From contig CAJFLE010000002.1 in the NCBI GenBank assembly GCA_904387375.1, forward strand, positions 91,080-155,079: DNA of 64,000 nt, in the 5' to 3' direction. The DNA is from Candidatus Protoclostridium gallicola (lineage in GTDB: Bacteria; Bacillota; Clostridia; Christensenellales; Pumilibacteraceae). Below the pieces are notes generated by a model, which saw only the letters and a program-made list of their open reading frames with translations, was not told where the DNA came from and searched no databases. Of this stretch, positions 7,778 through 16,125 are shown piece after piece; positions within the stretch are counted from its first letter, which is position 1; each line of letters begins with the position of its first letter. The translations under genes and the position numbers were made by a program.

Positions 7778-9190
7778 TTATCTTTTTCTTCCGGGGCCTT
7801 TGCGAAAAGCCTTCGGAACGTTCTTTTCGAAGAATCTTGTGTCGAGCCGGCCGTGCTCACGCTCCAGTTTCCGCGCGCTCTCTATATCCGCTTTCGCAGG
7901 AAGGTATTGGTTCAGATCGCTCGAAGATATTATGGTATATCCGTATTCCTGTCCCGAGCGTATGACCTCGATCAGCCGTTCCACACGCCGTTCCGGACTT
8001 TCGTTAAGGTTCAGCTCGTCCACATACCGGCGGTATGCGTCCGAGATATCCTCGTCGATCTCTTCGTCCACGCATATATTATGCCATGCTCCGTACGTCT
8101 GTATCGTCTGCTTATGATAGAACGCGCTCCGCAGAGTTTTGAACTGCGCATAGCTCATCAGGCTGTTATTCTCGCTCATGCACTTGAACGCGTACTTGAA
8201 CACTTCGTAACAACTCTTTCCGTCCACTTTGTCGAAGATAACCGAATATCCCAGGTCAAGACCGTTTATCTTTTCCAGCGTCACACGCTCAGCCTTTACC
8301 GTTTCGGAGTTGCACAGCCGCGTATACTTCCGCTTTACAGGATCCAGCACCACGTCGTCGCTTACGCTCTCGAATTCCGTTACGTCGTTATACGGTACGT
8401 AACGGAGCCCGGCTGCGTTCAGTTTACGTACTTTATTGTCCCGAGCTCTGCGGAAGTCATACAGCAGCCGCCACAGCTTTTGCATGAACACGACGTCCTC
8501 GGAAAACGTACGCAGCGCTTCAGTGCTTTCGCCGTTCTCTCCGACCGTATATTTCGGGTGGCTGTTCGAACGCGAAAACTTATTCGTTATATCCCCTTCG
8601 GTGGGGAACGGAAAATCAAACGCGAAGATAGCATGAAAATGCGGGTGGTAATATCCGTTATTCTTATACGTACACTCGATCGACTTTACCGCCGCGTAGA
8701 ATCCGTATCGAGAGAAATCCGCACCCTTTATTTTCTTCCGGCCGGAAAAGTAACGCACCAGCGTGGAGAATGCTTCGTTCATTGCAGACAGTGCCTGCGG
8801 TAATTCCTCGCCGCGGACGTTCGGAACAGTCCATACCGTATGGTACAGATACTTCGTCTGTTCCGCTTCGCGTATGGCTCCGTACATTCTTTTCAGGCGC
8901 GTAGCCTGAACGAGCTTCACGCAGTTGGAACAGAACTTATTCCGACAGAGATTTACGCGTTCGATCGCTTTTGTCTTCTGTCTGTTCCAGGTCAGCGTAT
9001 CGAACACTTTATGACAGCCGCGCATGCTCTCCGCTATGTTCACATAGATACTCGACTGCGGTTCGGTTACTTCCTTGGAAAGCCGTTCGTAATAGTTCGC
9101 TATACCCTCGGTATATCCTATTCTTTCCCCTATATCCCATAACCGCCAGAGGTCGTATATTAACGTTTTGAGAGCTTCGTCGTCTATCAT
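7778..9190 (-). CDS. Rolling-circle replication initiator (Rep_1-type HUH endonuclease)
   Basis: The 470-residue protein carries the Rep_1 motifs in order. A cysteine motif NLCRNKFCSNC lies near residue 130, the metal-binding HUH motif (YYHPHFHAIFAF) near residue 200, and a VFKYAFK motif near residue 345 contains the likely catalytic tyrosine. It should nick the element's double-strand origin and start rolling-circle synthesis of the single-stranded genome. I choose the second ATG (9190): GAGG sits seven bases before it but directly abuts the first ATG at 9196. The hairpin-rich gap at 9197-9561 just upstream is the most likely place for the origin. The protein ends with a basic, charged tail. 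Confidence 0.85.
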   Translation of the reverse strand: MIDDEALKTLIYDLWRLWDIGERIGYTEGIANYYERLSKEVTEPQSSIYVNIAESMRGCHKVFDTLTWNRQKTKAIERVNLCRNKFCSNCVKLVQATRLKRMYGAIREAEQTKYLYHTVWTVPNVRGEELPQALSAMNEAFSTLVRYFSGRKKIKGADFSRYGFYAAVKSIECTYKNNGYYHPHFHAIFAFDFPFPTEGDITNKFSRSNSHPKYTVGENGESTEALRTFSEDVVFMQKLWRLLYDFRRARDNKVRKLNAAGLRYVPYNDVTEFESVSDDVVLDPVKRKYTRLCNSETVKAERVTLEKINGLDLGYSVIFDKVDGKSCYEVFKYAFKCMSENNSLMSYAQFKTLRSAFYHKQTIQTYGAWHNICVDEEIDEDISDAYRRYVDELNLNESPERRVERLIEVIRSGQEYGYTIISSSDLNQYLPAKADIESARKLEREHGRLDTRFFEKNVPKAFRKGPGRKR

Positions 9191-9196
9191 GAACAT

Positions 9197-9561
9197 ACCT
9201 CAATTTCACGTCGTGGGACGAGGAATTTCTATTGTATCGAGATCGCCCTTTTTACAGGCTCTCCCTGTCGCGTTTTACTTGTCTTTCCGGCGGCCTCGGC
9301 TCACGCGGCAGCGCGGCGAGCTGCGCTCCGTGCCCTGCGCTGCCGCTTCTCGCGTGCTGCTTTTACGGCGGCCGGCTCCGTCTGCCTCCGCGTCGCTCCC
9401 GGGCGCTCAGGCTCCGGTGTTGCGGCGTTTCCTGCGGCAGGCGCTTCGCGGCGTCTTACGCCGCGTGGCGGTTCGGGCTTTGCACCGTTCCGCCACTTGT
9501 GTCTCTACTCCGTTGCTTGCAACGTCACTGTTACCACCGGGGCGGGTGGCTGCGCCTGCCG
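9197..9561. other. Gene-free, hairpin-rich gap; candidate phage origin/packaging region
   Basis: No convincing gene occupies these 365 bases; long open frames here are low-complexity readings of GC-rich DNA. Three strong inverted repeats are present: a 10-bp perfect stem with a 22-base loop at 9305-9346, an 8-bp stem with a 3-base loop at 9447-9465, and a 6-bp stem at 9511-9524. In filamentous phages the main intergenic region next to rep holds the replication origins and the packaging hairpin, so the location fits. The nick site itself cannot be identified from sequence alone. Confidence 0.5.
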
Positions 9562-9942
9562 TCAGGCTTCTTCGTCTTCCGGCTCCTGCCCTTCGGGTGG
9601 CGATGACCGTGCCACTGTCAGCGCTTTATCCCGCTCGGCAAAATATGCGCCCAGCTCTTGCGCCAGCTCCTTTAACGTCGTCTTCGCCGCGCGGTTACGC
9701 CACCACAGGAACGTTCGCGGTATCTTCCGCCCGCACCGGACTTTCGTTTCGAACAGCTCCTGCTTATATGCTATACTGTTCTTCCGCTCCAGCAGCGCGC
9801 GCTCCTCTTCGTAGCTCTCCAACAGCTTCTTCGACACCAGCGCGTAAAACTTCTCGTCCACCAGCTCCATGTTCTCGAACAGCCGGCCGTAAAGCTCGTA
9901 ATACGCTTCATTCAGGTCTTTCCAGTCTTCCGCCACGATCAT
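9562..9942 (-). CDS. Small charged protein of the element, unknown function
   Basis: This 126-residue protein is helical and highly charged, rich in Glu and Leu (ALLERKNSIAYKQELFE), with an acidic C-terminal tail. It has no membrane segment or signal peptide. Its ATG at 9942 overlaps the stop of the Zot-like gene in an ATGA junction, so it is translated together with it. I do not recognise a family. Its place directly after the morphogenesis ATPase suggests an assembly or regulatory accessory, but nothing in the sequence proves this. Confidence 0.7.
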   Translation of the reverse strand: MIVAEDWKDLNEAYYELYGRLFENMELVDEKFYALVSKKLLESYEEERALLERKNSIAYKQELFETKVRCGRKIPRTFLWWRNRAAKTTLKELAQELGAYFAERDKALTVARSSPPEGQEPEDEEA

Positions 9943-10724
9943 GACGCTTTGCCTCCTCTGTATGTCTTCGGTTCCGTCGGGCTGTAAAACTTCGCGTAGT
10001 CCTCGCTCGCCTCGAACGGCAGATACGTAAACCCGCCGGATTTAGGAAGGAAGTTATCGAAATACGTGAAGCTGTCGTAATTTGAGAATATATCGCCCTT
10101 GTTCGTATACTCACGCTCCTCGTAGTTCTTGACGTCCGTATTCAGATACTGCTCCACGCGCTTCCAGTTATCCCACTCCCGGCAATTCCACGTGCTCGAC
10201 ATTATCCTGCCCGCAAAGTTCCGTTCGTGCGTCAGCTCCCGGATCTCGATGAAGTGCTCGCACAGTTCCCGGATATTAGCGTCGATCAGACCGGGGCGCT
10301 GCACGTCCATGTATATCTCCAGGCCGTAGTGCCGATGCATTTCGTAGAACCGCGAAACCCACTCCGGGAAGCTGTTCGACTTCCTCGAATAGTAATATCT
10401 CTGCGCCTCGCTCAGGAAGATCACCGAGCCGGGCGGAACGTACATCACGTCCTGGCTCTCGTTCGGCAGGCCCAGATAATAGCCGTTGACGTAGTACGTT
10501 TCGAACCATGTTTCGTAACCGGTCCTGAACCGCATGGGAAAGTCCGAGAATATGGGCGGCCTATCCGGGGCATTGAGCGCATAACCTTCGGAGCGGGCGC
10601 GGTCTATCCTTGCCGCACAATCCGCGAGAAGAGCCCGGCCGGACTTCCGGCAAAGCTCTTTCGCGAAATGCACTTGTTTACAGCTCTTGCCCTTGCCGGG
10701 CCCGCCGAAGATTATATGTATCAT
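9939..10724 (-). CDS. Zot-like morphogenesis ATPase (pI family)
   Basis: The 261-residue protein begins with IIFGGPGKGKSCKQVHFAKE, a Walker A loop at the extreme N terminus as in Zonular occludens toxin/pI proteins of filamentous phages. A Walker B-like strand follows at VIFLSEAQRYYYSR (residues about 118-131), and DVQRPGLIDANIREL resembles the sensor region of the family. It should drive phage assembly or export at the membrane. Unlike M13 pI, no clear transmembrane helix is seen near the C terminus, so it may dock on another membrane protein. The ATG at 10724 is preceded by GGAGAA. Zot is the diagnostic gene of inoviruses. Confidence 0.8.
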   Translation of the reverse strand: MIHIIFGGPGKGKSCKQVHFAKELCRKSGRALLADCAARIDRARSEGYALNAPDRPPIFSDFPMRFRTGYETWFETYYVNGYYLGLPNESQDVMYVPPGSVIFLSEAQRYYYSRKSNSFPEWVSRFYEMHRHYGLEIYMDVQRPGLIDANIRELCEHFIEIRELTHERNFAGRIMSSTWNCREWDNWKRVEQYLNTDVKNYEEREYTNKGDIFSNYDSFTYFDNFLPKSGGFTYLPFEASEDYAKFYSPTEPKTYRGGKAS

Positions 10725-10739
10725 TTCTCCGTTTTCCTC

Positions 10740-10768
10740 TTGACTTTATTCCGCGTTTCACGTATAAT
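10740..10768 (+). promoter_or_regulatory. Consensus sigma-A promoter of the antisense structured RNA
   Basis: TTGACT at 10740-10745, a 17-base spacer and a perfect TATAAT at 10763-10768 read on the plus strand, opposite to all structural genes of the element. The expected start (10775/10776) coincides with the first base of the outer stem of the RNA. Confidence 0.8.
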
Positions 10769-10775
10769 TACTTAT

Positions 10776-10838
10776 GTAGCACGGTACGCAAGTACTCATT
10801 GCGAGAAGGTAAGGCTTCTTGCGGGTGCTACTTTTTTT
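10776..10838 (+). ncRNA. Small three-way-junction RNA, antisense to the element's genes
   Basis: The 63-base transcript predicted from the upstream promoter folds as a closed three-way junction. The outer stem is GTAGCAC with GTGCTAC. The first arm is GTAC-GCAA-GTAC, with a GNRA tetraloop. The second arm is GCGAGAAG with CTTCTTGC (one G-U pair) around a six-base loop. Seven T residues follow the outer stem, so the whole fold can act as an intrinsic terminator. It lies between the Zot gene and the basic-protein gene on the opposite strand. It could be a primer RNA for second-strand synthesis, a counter-transcript or a trans-acting RNA. I know of no named family that matches it. Confidence 0.7.
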
Positions 10839-10841
10839 ATG

Positions 10842-11204
10842 TTATTTTTTCGGATACTTCCAAGGCAGCGGCTTAGGCTCAAAATTATGTTTTTTATCAT
10901 GACGCACGCGCTTGCCTATGTACATCGGCTCGGGATCTCCCGGCTTCGGATTCGGTTCGATCTTTTCATTGGTGCGCTTTCCGTCTTTTTCCGAGTGCAT
11001 GACCTTACGGTATCTGTATTCTTCTTCCGGCTGCTCTCCGACTATAAGCGCGGGATGACCGGACTTTTTATAATACCGAAAATGCGGATACGGCGCAGAT
11101 ACATGCTTCGTATCTTTTTGTTTTGCCTTTATGGCATAGCTCCGTCTGATCGCCTTCTTCTGTGCTTCGCTTTTACAGCGGAATTTCTTACCGTTTCCAG
11201 CCAT
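10842..11204 (-). CDS. Small basic protein of the element, unknown function
   Basis: The 120-residue protein is very rich in Lys and Arg at both ends (KKFRCKSEAQKKAIRRSY) and has a central segment SGHPALIVGEQPEEEYRYRK followed by a Pro-rich basic tail. It has no membrane segment. GGAGAAATAGCT precedes the ATG at 11204, two bases after the stop of the large surface protein, so it belongs to the same transcript. The charge suggests nucleic-acid binding or a virion-internal role. I cannot name a family. Confidence 0.7.
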   Translation of the reverse strand: MAGNGKKFRCKSEAQKKAIRRSYAIKAKQKDTKHVSAPYPHFRYYKKSGHPALIVGEQPEEEYRYRKVMHSEKDGKRTNEKIEPNPKPGDPEPMYIGKRVRHDKKHNFEPKPLPWKYPKK

Positions 11205-11206
11205 AG

Positions 11207-13108
11207 CTATTTCTCCGCGTCGTCGCCGCGTATCTTCTTCACTATCCAGCCGATGAACCGGAACGGCAGGCATATAATCCATACGATTCCTTTCAGCAGC
11301 AGCTTGATCAGCGGCCACAGGATTGGCAGCAGTATGAGCAGTAATATCACGCCAACTACTATTAAAACGATGATCAGCCACAGCGGAAGCCCGGCGTCAT
11401 GCTCCGGTTCCCAGTTCGGCGGAGGTGTAACGTCCGAGAAAATATCTATCGGGTCGGACACGGCCGGAATAACGTAGTATTCGCCCTCGCGTTCGTACGT
11501 CAGCGAGATTATATCGAAACCTAAATATGCCGGCACTTTCGCCACGTATCCGTTGCCGGTCGCCGCAGCATTATACGTATTCCCGAACATATCCTGCGCG
11601 CGCGTCCACAGATTTACGTTCACGGATATATACTCCGTCTGATCATACCGCAGCAGGTACACCGTTTTATCCGCAGCAATAGATTCGTCATAGAACGCTT
11701 TGAACGCTTCGTAATCGTACTTGTCTATGTACAGTTTATTGCTCGTCGCTTCTGCGTCGATTTCGCCGTTACTGCCTTTTACAAAATCCGAATCAGTTAC
11801 TTTATGTATGGCTTCAATCCCTTCGTACGTCTCCGTTTCGTAATTGCAGAACAGTTTGTCCCACCAACTGTCGCCTATGACAGTGCTTTTCAAATCATAG
11901 CCAATGTCCGCCGTAACTTCCGCCACGGTCTTTTCGCTGTCTATACTTTCGAACAATTCCGGATCGTATTTATCCAGGAACTTATCCGCACAGTCGGCAG
12001 AGCGCGCAATTATGAAATCTTCGAGCGTTTCAGCAGACACCACATAATCCTCGACGGACTGCGACGCCGTTACGAGAAAGATATAGTTCAGCACTCCGAG
12101 CGGATTCTGCCATGCTTCGTGAATCTCTGTACGGAAGTCATTGTAATACATGGGATATATAACGCCCTGTCTGCCGAACCCGTAACTGCCGCCGCTGCTG
12201 CCGAGATACTTATACAGGTCGTTATACATGTTCTCGTTATCCGTAACAAGGATTTCGTCAGTCAGAGCTTTATACCACTCGGCTTTAACTGCATACAGCC
12301 GGTCGTATGCTTCGTCCAGTTTATTCGGAACCGCAAAGTACACGCTGGACAACTGATCCCGCGTGTATATATCCGTATCGTTAAAACCTTCAGGACGGTA
12401 GAATGTGCCGTGCACTTCCAGCTCGACGGTTTCCATTTCCGTGATTTCGCAGTCCAGCGTACTGTCCGCAGACGTATTCGTACCGTATCCCTTTGCATAT
12501 CCGGTATAATGGAACGTGTACGATACGCCGATGTCCTGCGTATCTCCGCTTACCGTGTCTCGCAGCTGAACGCCGGCTATGTCATACCTGCGTTCGCCAT
12601 GAGCCTTACTATACTCGTAAGCCGTATCAAGCAGACTGGTGGAATCAGTTACACGGAACTTATATAACAGACCTTCATAACCCGGTTCCGTCGTTTTCGC
12701 AAGGTATGTCAGACTGACGTTGTTATACTCGGTCGGTTCGCCGGATTCATCGTATGATGTCGCCATGTTTACGGTGTTGCTTCCGGGTTTCATGCTGAAC
12801 GGGATCTGCGCCGGGTTATATATGTACAAATACAGACCGTAATGTCCCTGTTTGAATACGTTGTTCGTATAACAGTACTCCACGAGCTGTACGAGCCTCG
12901 GCTCGCCTTCGGGATCCTTAGGATAGTTGCCGAGATCCATATCCGCGAGATCGTCCTCGATTGCGGTACTGTCGAAATTATTTTCGCTCACAACAACGGC
13001 TCTCGCCGTCGGGGTTGGTTGACATGCTTGTTGCACTACCAGCCCCGACGCGATTACCGTTATGAGGAGGAACGTTAATATAATGCATTTTACTTTGTTT
13101 TTTACCAT
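11207..13108 (-). CDS. Large surface protein with signal peptide and C-terminal membrane anchor (pIII-like candidate)
   Basis: The 633-residue protein has an N-terminal export signal (residues about 8-25), a long extracellular region of roughly 530 residues rich in Tyr, Asp and Thr, and a very hydrophobic C-terminal segment (residues about 575-620, PLWLIIVLIVVGVILLLILLP) followed by a basic tail. This layout, exported, large and anchored by the C terminus just before the Zot gene, is that of the receptor-binding minor coat protein pIII of filamentous phages. No sequence motif confirms it. I start at the ATG at 13108 because AGGTGA lies six bases upstream; a GTG nine bases earlier is possible. 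It follows the previous gene by ten bases. Confidence 0.7.
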   Translation of the reverse strand: MVKNKVKCIILTFLLITVIASGLVVQQACQPTPTARAVVVSENNFDSTAIEDDLADMDLGNYPKDPEGEPRLVQLVEYCYTNNVFKQGHYGLYLYIYNPAQIPFSMKPGSNTVNMATSYDESGEPTEYNNVSLTYLAKTTEPGYEGLLYKFRVTDSTSLLDTAYEYSKAHGERRYDIAGVQLRDTVSGDTQDIGVSYTFHYTGYAKGYGTNTSADSTLDCEITEMETVELEVHGTFYRPEGFNDTDIYTRDQLSSVYFAVPNKLDEAYDRLYAVKAEWYKALTDEILVTDNENMYNDLYKYLGSSGGSYGFGRQGVIYPMYYNDFRTEIHEAWQNPLGVLNYIFLVTASQSVEDYVVSAETLEDFIIARSADCADKFLDKYDPELFESIDSEKTVAEVTADIGYDLKSTVIGDSWWDKLFCNYETETYEGIEAIHKVTDSDFVKGSNGEIDAEATSNKLYIDKYDYEAFKAFYDESIAADKTVYLLRYDQTEYISVNVNLWTRAQDMFGNTYNAAATGNGYVAKVPAYLGFDIISLTYEREGEYYVIPAVSDPIDIFSDVTPPPNWEPEHDAGLPLWLIIVLIVVGVILLLILLPILWPLIKLLLKGIVWIICLPFRFIGWIVKKIRGDDAEK

Positions 13109-13118
13109 ATCCGTCACC

Positions 13119-13697
13119 TTAAAAGACTATATGCTCTTTATCCAATGATACGTAATTCTCCGTACCGCTTACATCGGTTAACGTAAAGCCGAACGAAAGA
13201 GTATCGTTCCCGGAAGTTATGATCAGTTTGAATATGTCACCGGCTGAGGCTGCTCCGGTTTTCACCTCTGCCTCATTTACACCGAAAGCACGGGCTATTA
13301 TTTCCGGGAAACCGGTATAACCAAGAATAAATGATTTCTCTCCGACCGATATATCGAAACATGAAGTCATGTCCCATTCCGAAATATCCGACCAGCTCCA
13401 TAACTCCGTGCCGACTATAAATGTCATGTCTTCCGACGGCATTGCCGCCCCGATCGTCACCGTATATTCGTCAGTCCCGACGATTATATTCGTTCCGGAA
13501 GCTATAACAAGACCTTCGGTATCCGTATCGTATATTTCGTCGTCAATGGTGACGGAAAACCCGACCGGTTCCGGCTCCGGCCGCGATAAATCGAACACAC
13601 CGGTGAAATACAGTGCAAGTATAATTCCTCCGGCTATTAGCGCAAGCACGACAATGACAACGGCTACGGTAGAATATATCTTACTGTTCATTTTCAC
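13119..13697 (-). CDS. Type II membrane protein with extracellular beta domain
   Basis: The 192-residue protein has a single N-terminal membrane helix (residues about 8-31, STVAVVIVVLALIAGGIILAL) and no cleavage motif. The external part is Thr/Ser/Gly rich and looks like all-beta structure, ending in HIVF. The next gene upstream (13710-14741) has the same plan and ends in SIIF, so the two may be structural paralogues. Expected role is a minor virion or envelope protein of the element. No family is recognised. Confidence 0.7.
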   Translation of the reverse strand: MKMNSKIYSTVAVVIVVLALIAGGIILALYFTGVFDLSRPEPEPVGFSVTIDDEIYDTDTEGLVIASGTNIIVGTDEYTVTIGAAMPSEDMTFIVGTELWSWSDISEWDMTSCFDISVGEKSFILGYTGFPEIIARAFGVNEAEVKTGAASAGDIFKLIITSGNDTLSFGFTLTDVSGTENYVSLDKEHIVF

Positions 13698-13709
13698 CTC
13701 TCTGTCTGA

Positions 13710-14741
13710 TTAAAAGATAATGCTCGGCGTGTTAATGGCAACGTTGTACGAGAACGCCGGAACCCACGACGACGGGTATTCGAGATTTATGGTGTAAGAC
13801 CCGGAAATGTCTGAGTCGGTGCTCACAAGCCCTACCTGGAGCTTGAATACGGTGCCGCTCAATTCATAAGCGGTAAACATACTCGTCATTGCGTCCACCG
13901 TTCCGTTCTCCCACTGCGTTTTCATATCCGACGACGTGATTATGCCTACGCCGTAACAGATGTCGCTGAGATTAGGCGGAGTGGAATTGCCTTCATACTT
14001 CTGCGAATAATCGTCATACGACGACCATGCGTCTATAATCTGCGTGCTGCCTGACGAAGAAGATACCGAACCGGTGCCGTATACGCCCGTTACGGTAAAA
14101 GTGCAGCCGCCGCTCTTCATGGCGTTTGCAAAACTATTTGCGGAAGTGAATTCGTCGAGCGAGTACGTACCGCCGTCGGTAATGCTTACGCCGTTAAGCT
14201 GCATGCCGGTCAGACGCTTTTTGTAGTCCAGATTGCATACCGCGGAAGAAACGTTCTTGCCGGAAATGGACGCGGTGCAGGTGAGCTTTATCTGCGTACC
14301 GAACGGCTGAACGGCGCTTACGGTCACTGACGTACCGGTAGCCGCGGAAAGCGACACGTAATCCGAAGCATTGCCGGAACCCGACCACGAAAGCGACCAG
14401 GAGTATGTAACGCCGTCTTCGGCGTTGGTGACGGACACGGTCTGGCCTGCGGAACGCGTTTCGCCGGTAGCTGCGTCCATAACGGTAGCGGGAGCCATAA
14501 GCAGGGAAATACCGTCGCTTTCCGCAATGCTTGCAACAAGGCTGTCCTGCACGGGATCGGTCTGTTCTTCCTCTTCCGTCTCTTCCTGCTGCCCCTGTCC
14601 GAACCACGTACTTACGTCCCAGTTGGTGTACCAGTTCGAAAACACACCCAGGACGATCGCCGCTATGATGAGAACTATTGCCAGTCCCACCACAAACCAC
14701 TTGATCGCGTCGCTGCGCTCGTGTTTCTGTAAATTGTTCAT
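13710..14741 (-). CDS. Membrane-anchored protein with Ig-like domain
   Basis: The 343-residue protein has one membrane helix (residues about 13-35, KWFVVGLAIVLIIAAIVLGV), then an acidic linker of consecutive Glu residues, then Ig-like beta-sandwich sequence (SAGQTVSVTNAEDGVTYSWS to KLTCTASISG) and a second beta-rich module. Ig-like folds are common in phage adhesion proteins. It lies 12 bases upstream of the related smaller protein. It is probably displayed on the cell or particle surface. It is far larger than a canonical major coat protein, and no cleavage signal is seen. Confidence 0.72.
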   Translation of the reverse strand: MNNLQKHERSDAIKWFVVGLAIVLIIAAIVLGVFSNWYTNWDVSTWFGQGQQEETEEEEQTDPVQDSLVASIAESDGISLLMAPATVMDAATGETRSAGQTVSVTNAEDGVTYSWSLSWSGSGNASDYVSLSAATGTSVTVSAVQPFGTQIKLTCTASISGKNVSSAVCNLDYKKRLTGMQLNGVSITDGGTYSLDEFTSANSFANAMKSGGCTFTVTGVYGTGSVSSSSGSTQIIDAWSSYDDYSQKYEGNSTPPNLSDICYGVGIITSSDMKTQWENGTVDAMTSMFTAYELSGTVFKLQVGLVSTDSDISGSYTINLEYPSSWVPAFSYNVAINTPSIIF

Positions 14742-14788
14742 GTTTATTCTCCTTTATAAATTAAATTATCTTTCGGCTGTTCCGCCGA

Positions 14789-15097
14789 TTAAAAACTCAT
14801 TCGAGTGCCGCCGGTCTTTCTGCCGGCCGATTTCTTCGTCGTTCTTTTCGGCTGCGCTTTCTTCTGCTGAGATTTCCAGGCCTTCGCACTGTCCGATCTC
14901 GCCGTGAGATAACCCGCACGCCATGCGCGCTCGTTCTTCGTCAGCCGCTGTACGCTGCCATCGGCATTGCGCTTGACCTTATGGTCGTTCGTGCACTTTA
15001 TGCCAGCTTTCAGCTCCGCCGCAGCCTTCCGGCCTTTCTCCGACGGATTAAGCAGCGTAACCGTTTTGCCGCTCCTGCTCGTTACCTTTACCGCCAT
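14789..15097 (-). CDS. Small basic protein of the element
   Basis: The 102-residue product starts MAVKVTSRSGKTVTLLNP, contains an AWRAGYLTARSDSAK segment and ends in a Lys/Arg/Thr-rich tail. There is no signal peptide or membrane span. GGAGG precedes the ATG at 15097. Similar LLNPSEKGRKAA-type proteins seem to recur in small Clostridia elements, but I cannot give a function. DNA binding is plausible from the charge. It lies 47 bases before the first membrane protein gene. Confidence 0.68.
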   Translation of the reverse strand: MAVKVTSRSGKTVTLLNPSEKGRKAAAELKAGIKCTNDHKVKRNADGSVQRLTKNERAWRAGYLTARSDSAKAWKSQQKKAQPKRTTKKSAGRKTGGTRMSF

Positions 15098-15249
15098 GCT
15101 CTTCACCTCCTTACAGATTTTGACGCAGCGCGCCGGAACTGCCCCGGCCGGTGACCCTCTCGGTTCGCCGCATAAGAGGCGGATTTGTTTATGCTCGCTC
15201 CGCCGATGACGAGAGAGGTATATCAAGCGGTTACCCGCTCAATGGCGGT

Positions 15250-15600
15250 TTATTTCTTCTGAAACGCGGTTTCAAGGTCGAGCGGGCTCGGCGTAAGGAT
15301 CTTCGAGATTCCCACAAGACCCAGGACGTTCACACGGTTCTTGCTGTCGTAGACTTCGCCGAACTCTCCGACCGCTACCGTTCCGAAACGCAGCTTTGCC
15401 GGATCCACTTCCGGCGTCAGCTCGATGTCTCCGATACCGCTCTTCGTCTGGTATGTAACGAACTCTTTGCCTTCGCGGTCTTTACCCGTTTTCCGGGTAA
15501 GAAACTCGCAGATGTCGAAACTATAGTCCGGGTTGTTCTTGGACGTAAGTCCCTTTGAAAACGAAATAATAACGATGGTTTTTTTGATGGTGTCTTCCAT
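15250..15600 (-). CDS. Candidate single-stranded DNA-binding protein of the element
   Basis: This 116-residue protein is beta-rich and soluble (KTIVIISFSKGLTSKN near the N terminus, GIGDIELTPEVDPAKL in the middle). In filamentous phages a small OB-fold protein (pV) encoded near the start of the operon coats the single-stranded genome, and size and position fit that role. No family motif supports it directly. AAGGAG lies ten bases before the ATG at 15600. A gap of about 150 bases without a gene follows before the next gene. Confidence 0.55.
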   Translation of the reverse strand: MEDTIKKTIVIISFSKGLTSKNNPDYSFDICEFLTRKTGKDREGKEFVTYQTKSGIGDIELTPEVDPAKLRFGTVAVGEFGEVYDSKNRVNVLGLVGISKILTPSPLDLETAFQKK

Positions 15601-15676
15601 AATCTTTACACTCCTTATATTTTCTATGGATTCTTTGTTGTTGTCCCCGAGAGGGAACGCCTGATATACCTCTTGT

Positions 15677-15943
15677 TTATACCGCCGCATAGTCCGCGCT
15701 CTTGCGCCGCATGCAGCACTCTATAACCGCTCTGTCAAACTCCGGTATGCGGCTGCTGTTAAACGGATTATTGAACCACGCCCGCAGCACGTCGAACTGC
15801 ATGCCGAATACGTCTATTACTTTACGCCCGCCGGCCGGATCCGTGTAGTACCCGCACGTCGGGAACCGCGCCAGGTCTTCTATCATGAACACAGTCATTG
15901 CGGATACTCCGCGGCTTATAAGAAAATTGCCTATTACCGTCAT
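15677..15943 (-). CDS. Small protein of the element, unknown function
   Basis: The 88-residue protein is compact, contains PTCGYYTDPAGGRKVIDVFG and ends with a short cysteine pair (ECCMRRKSADY). It has no membrane helix. Its ATG at 15943 overlaps the stop of the preceding 60-residue gene, so the two are coupled. No family is recognised. Confidence 0.6.
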   Translation of the reverse strand: MTVIGNFLISRGVSAMTVFMIEDLARFPTCGYYTDPAGGRKVIDVFGMQFDVLRAWFNNPFNSSRIPEFDRAVIECCMRRKSADYAAV

Positions 15944-16122
15944 GAGCCGAGCTCCATGTAAACGCGGAGCAGGCACCAACGGAACCCGGCGAGATCTCCC
16001 GTCTTCGGGCTCGAATGCTGCCGGCGGAAGATCCTGCGCGCCTCGCGTACGTTATCTGCTTTTACGGGGATATAGTCCACCGAGCCGTCTTCGAATATGA
16101 CTTTGAATAAATACTCGCGCAT
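15940..16122 (-). CDS. 60-residue early protein of the element
   Basis: The protein (starting MREYLFKVIFEDGS) is short and basic and looks like a small alpha/beta unit. It lies three bases after the first gene of the leftward operon and overlaps the next one. Small early genes of this size are typical of phage operons downstream of the lysogeny switch. No function can be given. Confidence 0.58.
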   Translation of the reverse strand: MREYLFKVIFEDGSVDYIPVKADNVREARRIFRRQHSSPKTGDLAGFRWCLLRVYMELGS

Positions 16123-16125
16123 ATC

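Noticed and set aside
9168..9944. A 258-codon plus-strand frame across the rep-upstream gap.
   Set aside because: The product is low-complexity Ala/Arg/Ser sequence over GC-rich hairpins, and it overlaps two supported minus-strand genes.
14789..15226. Longer N-terminal version of the small basic phage protein.
   Set aside because: The extension has no ribosome binding site and reads through a gene-free gap, while GGAGG fits the ATG at 15097.
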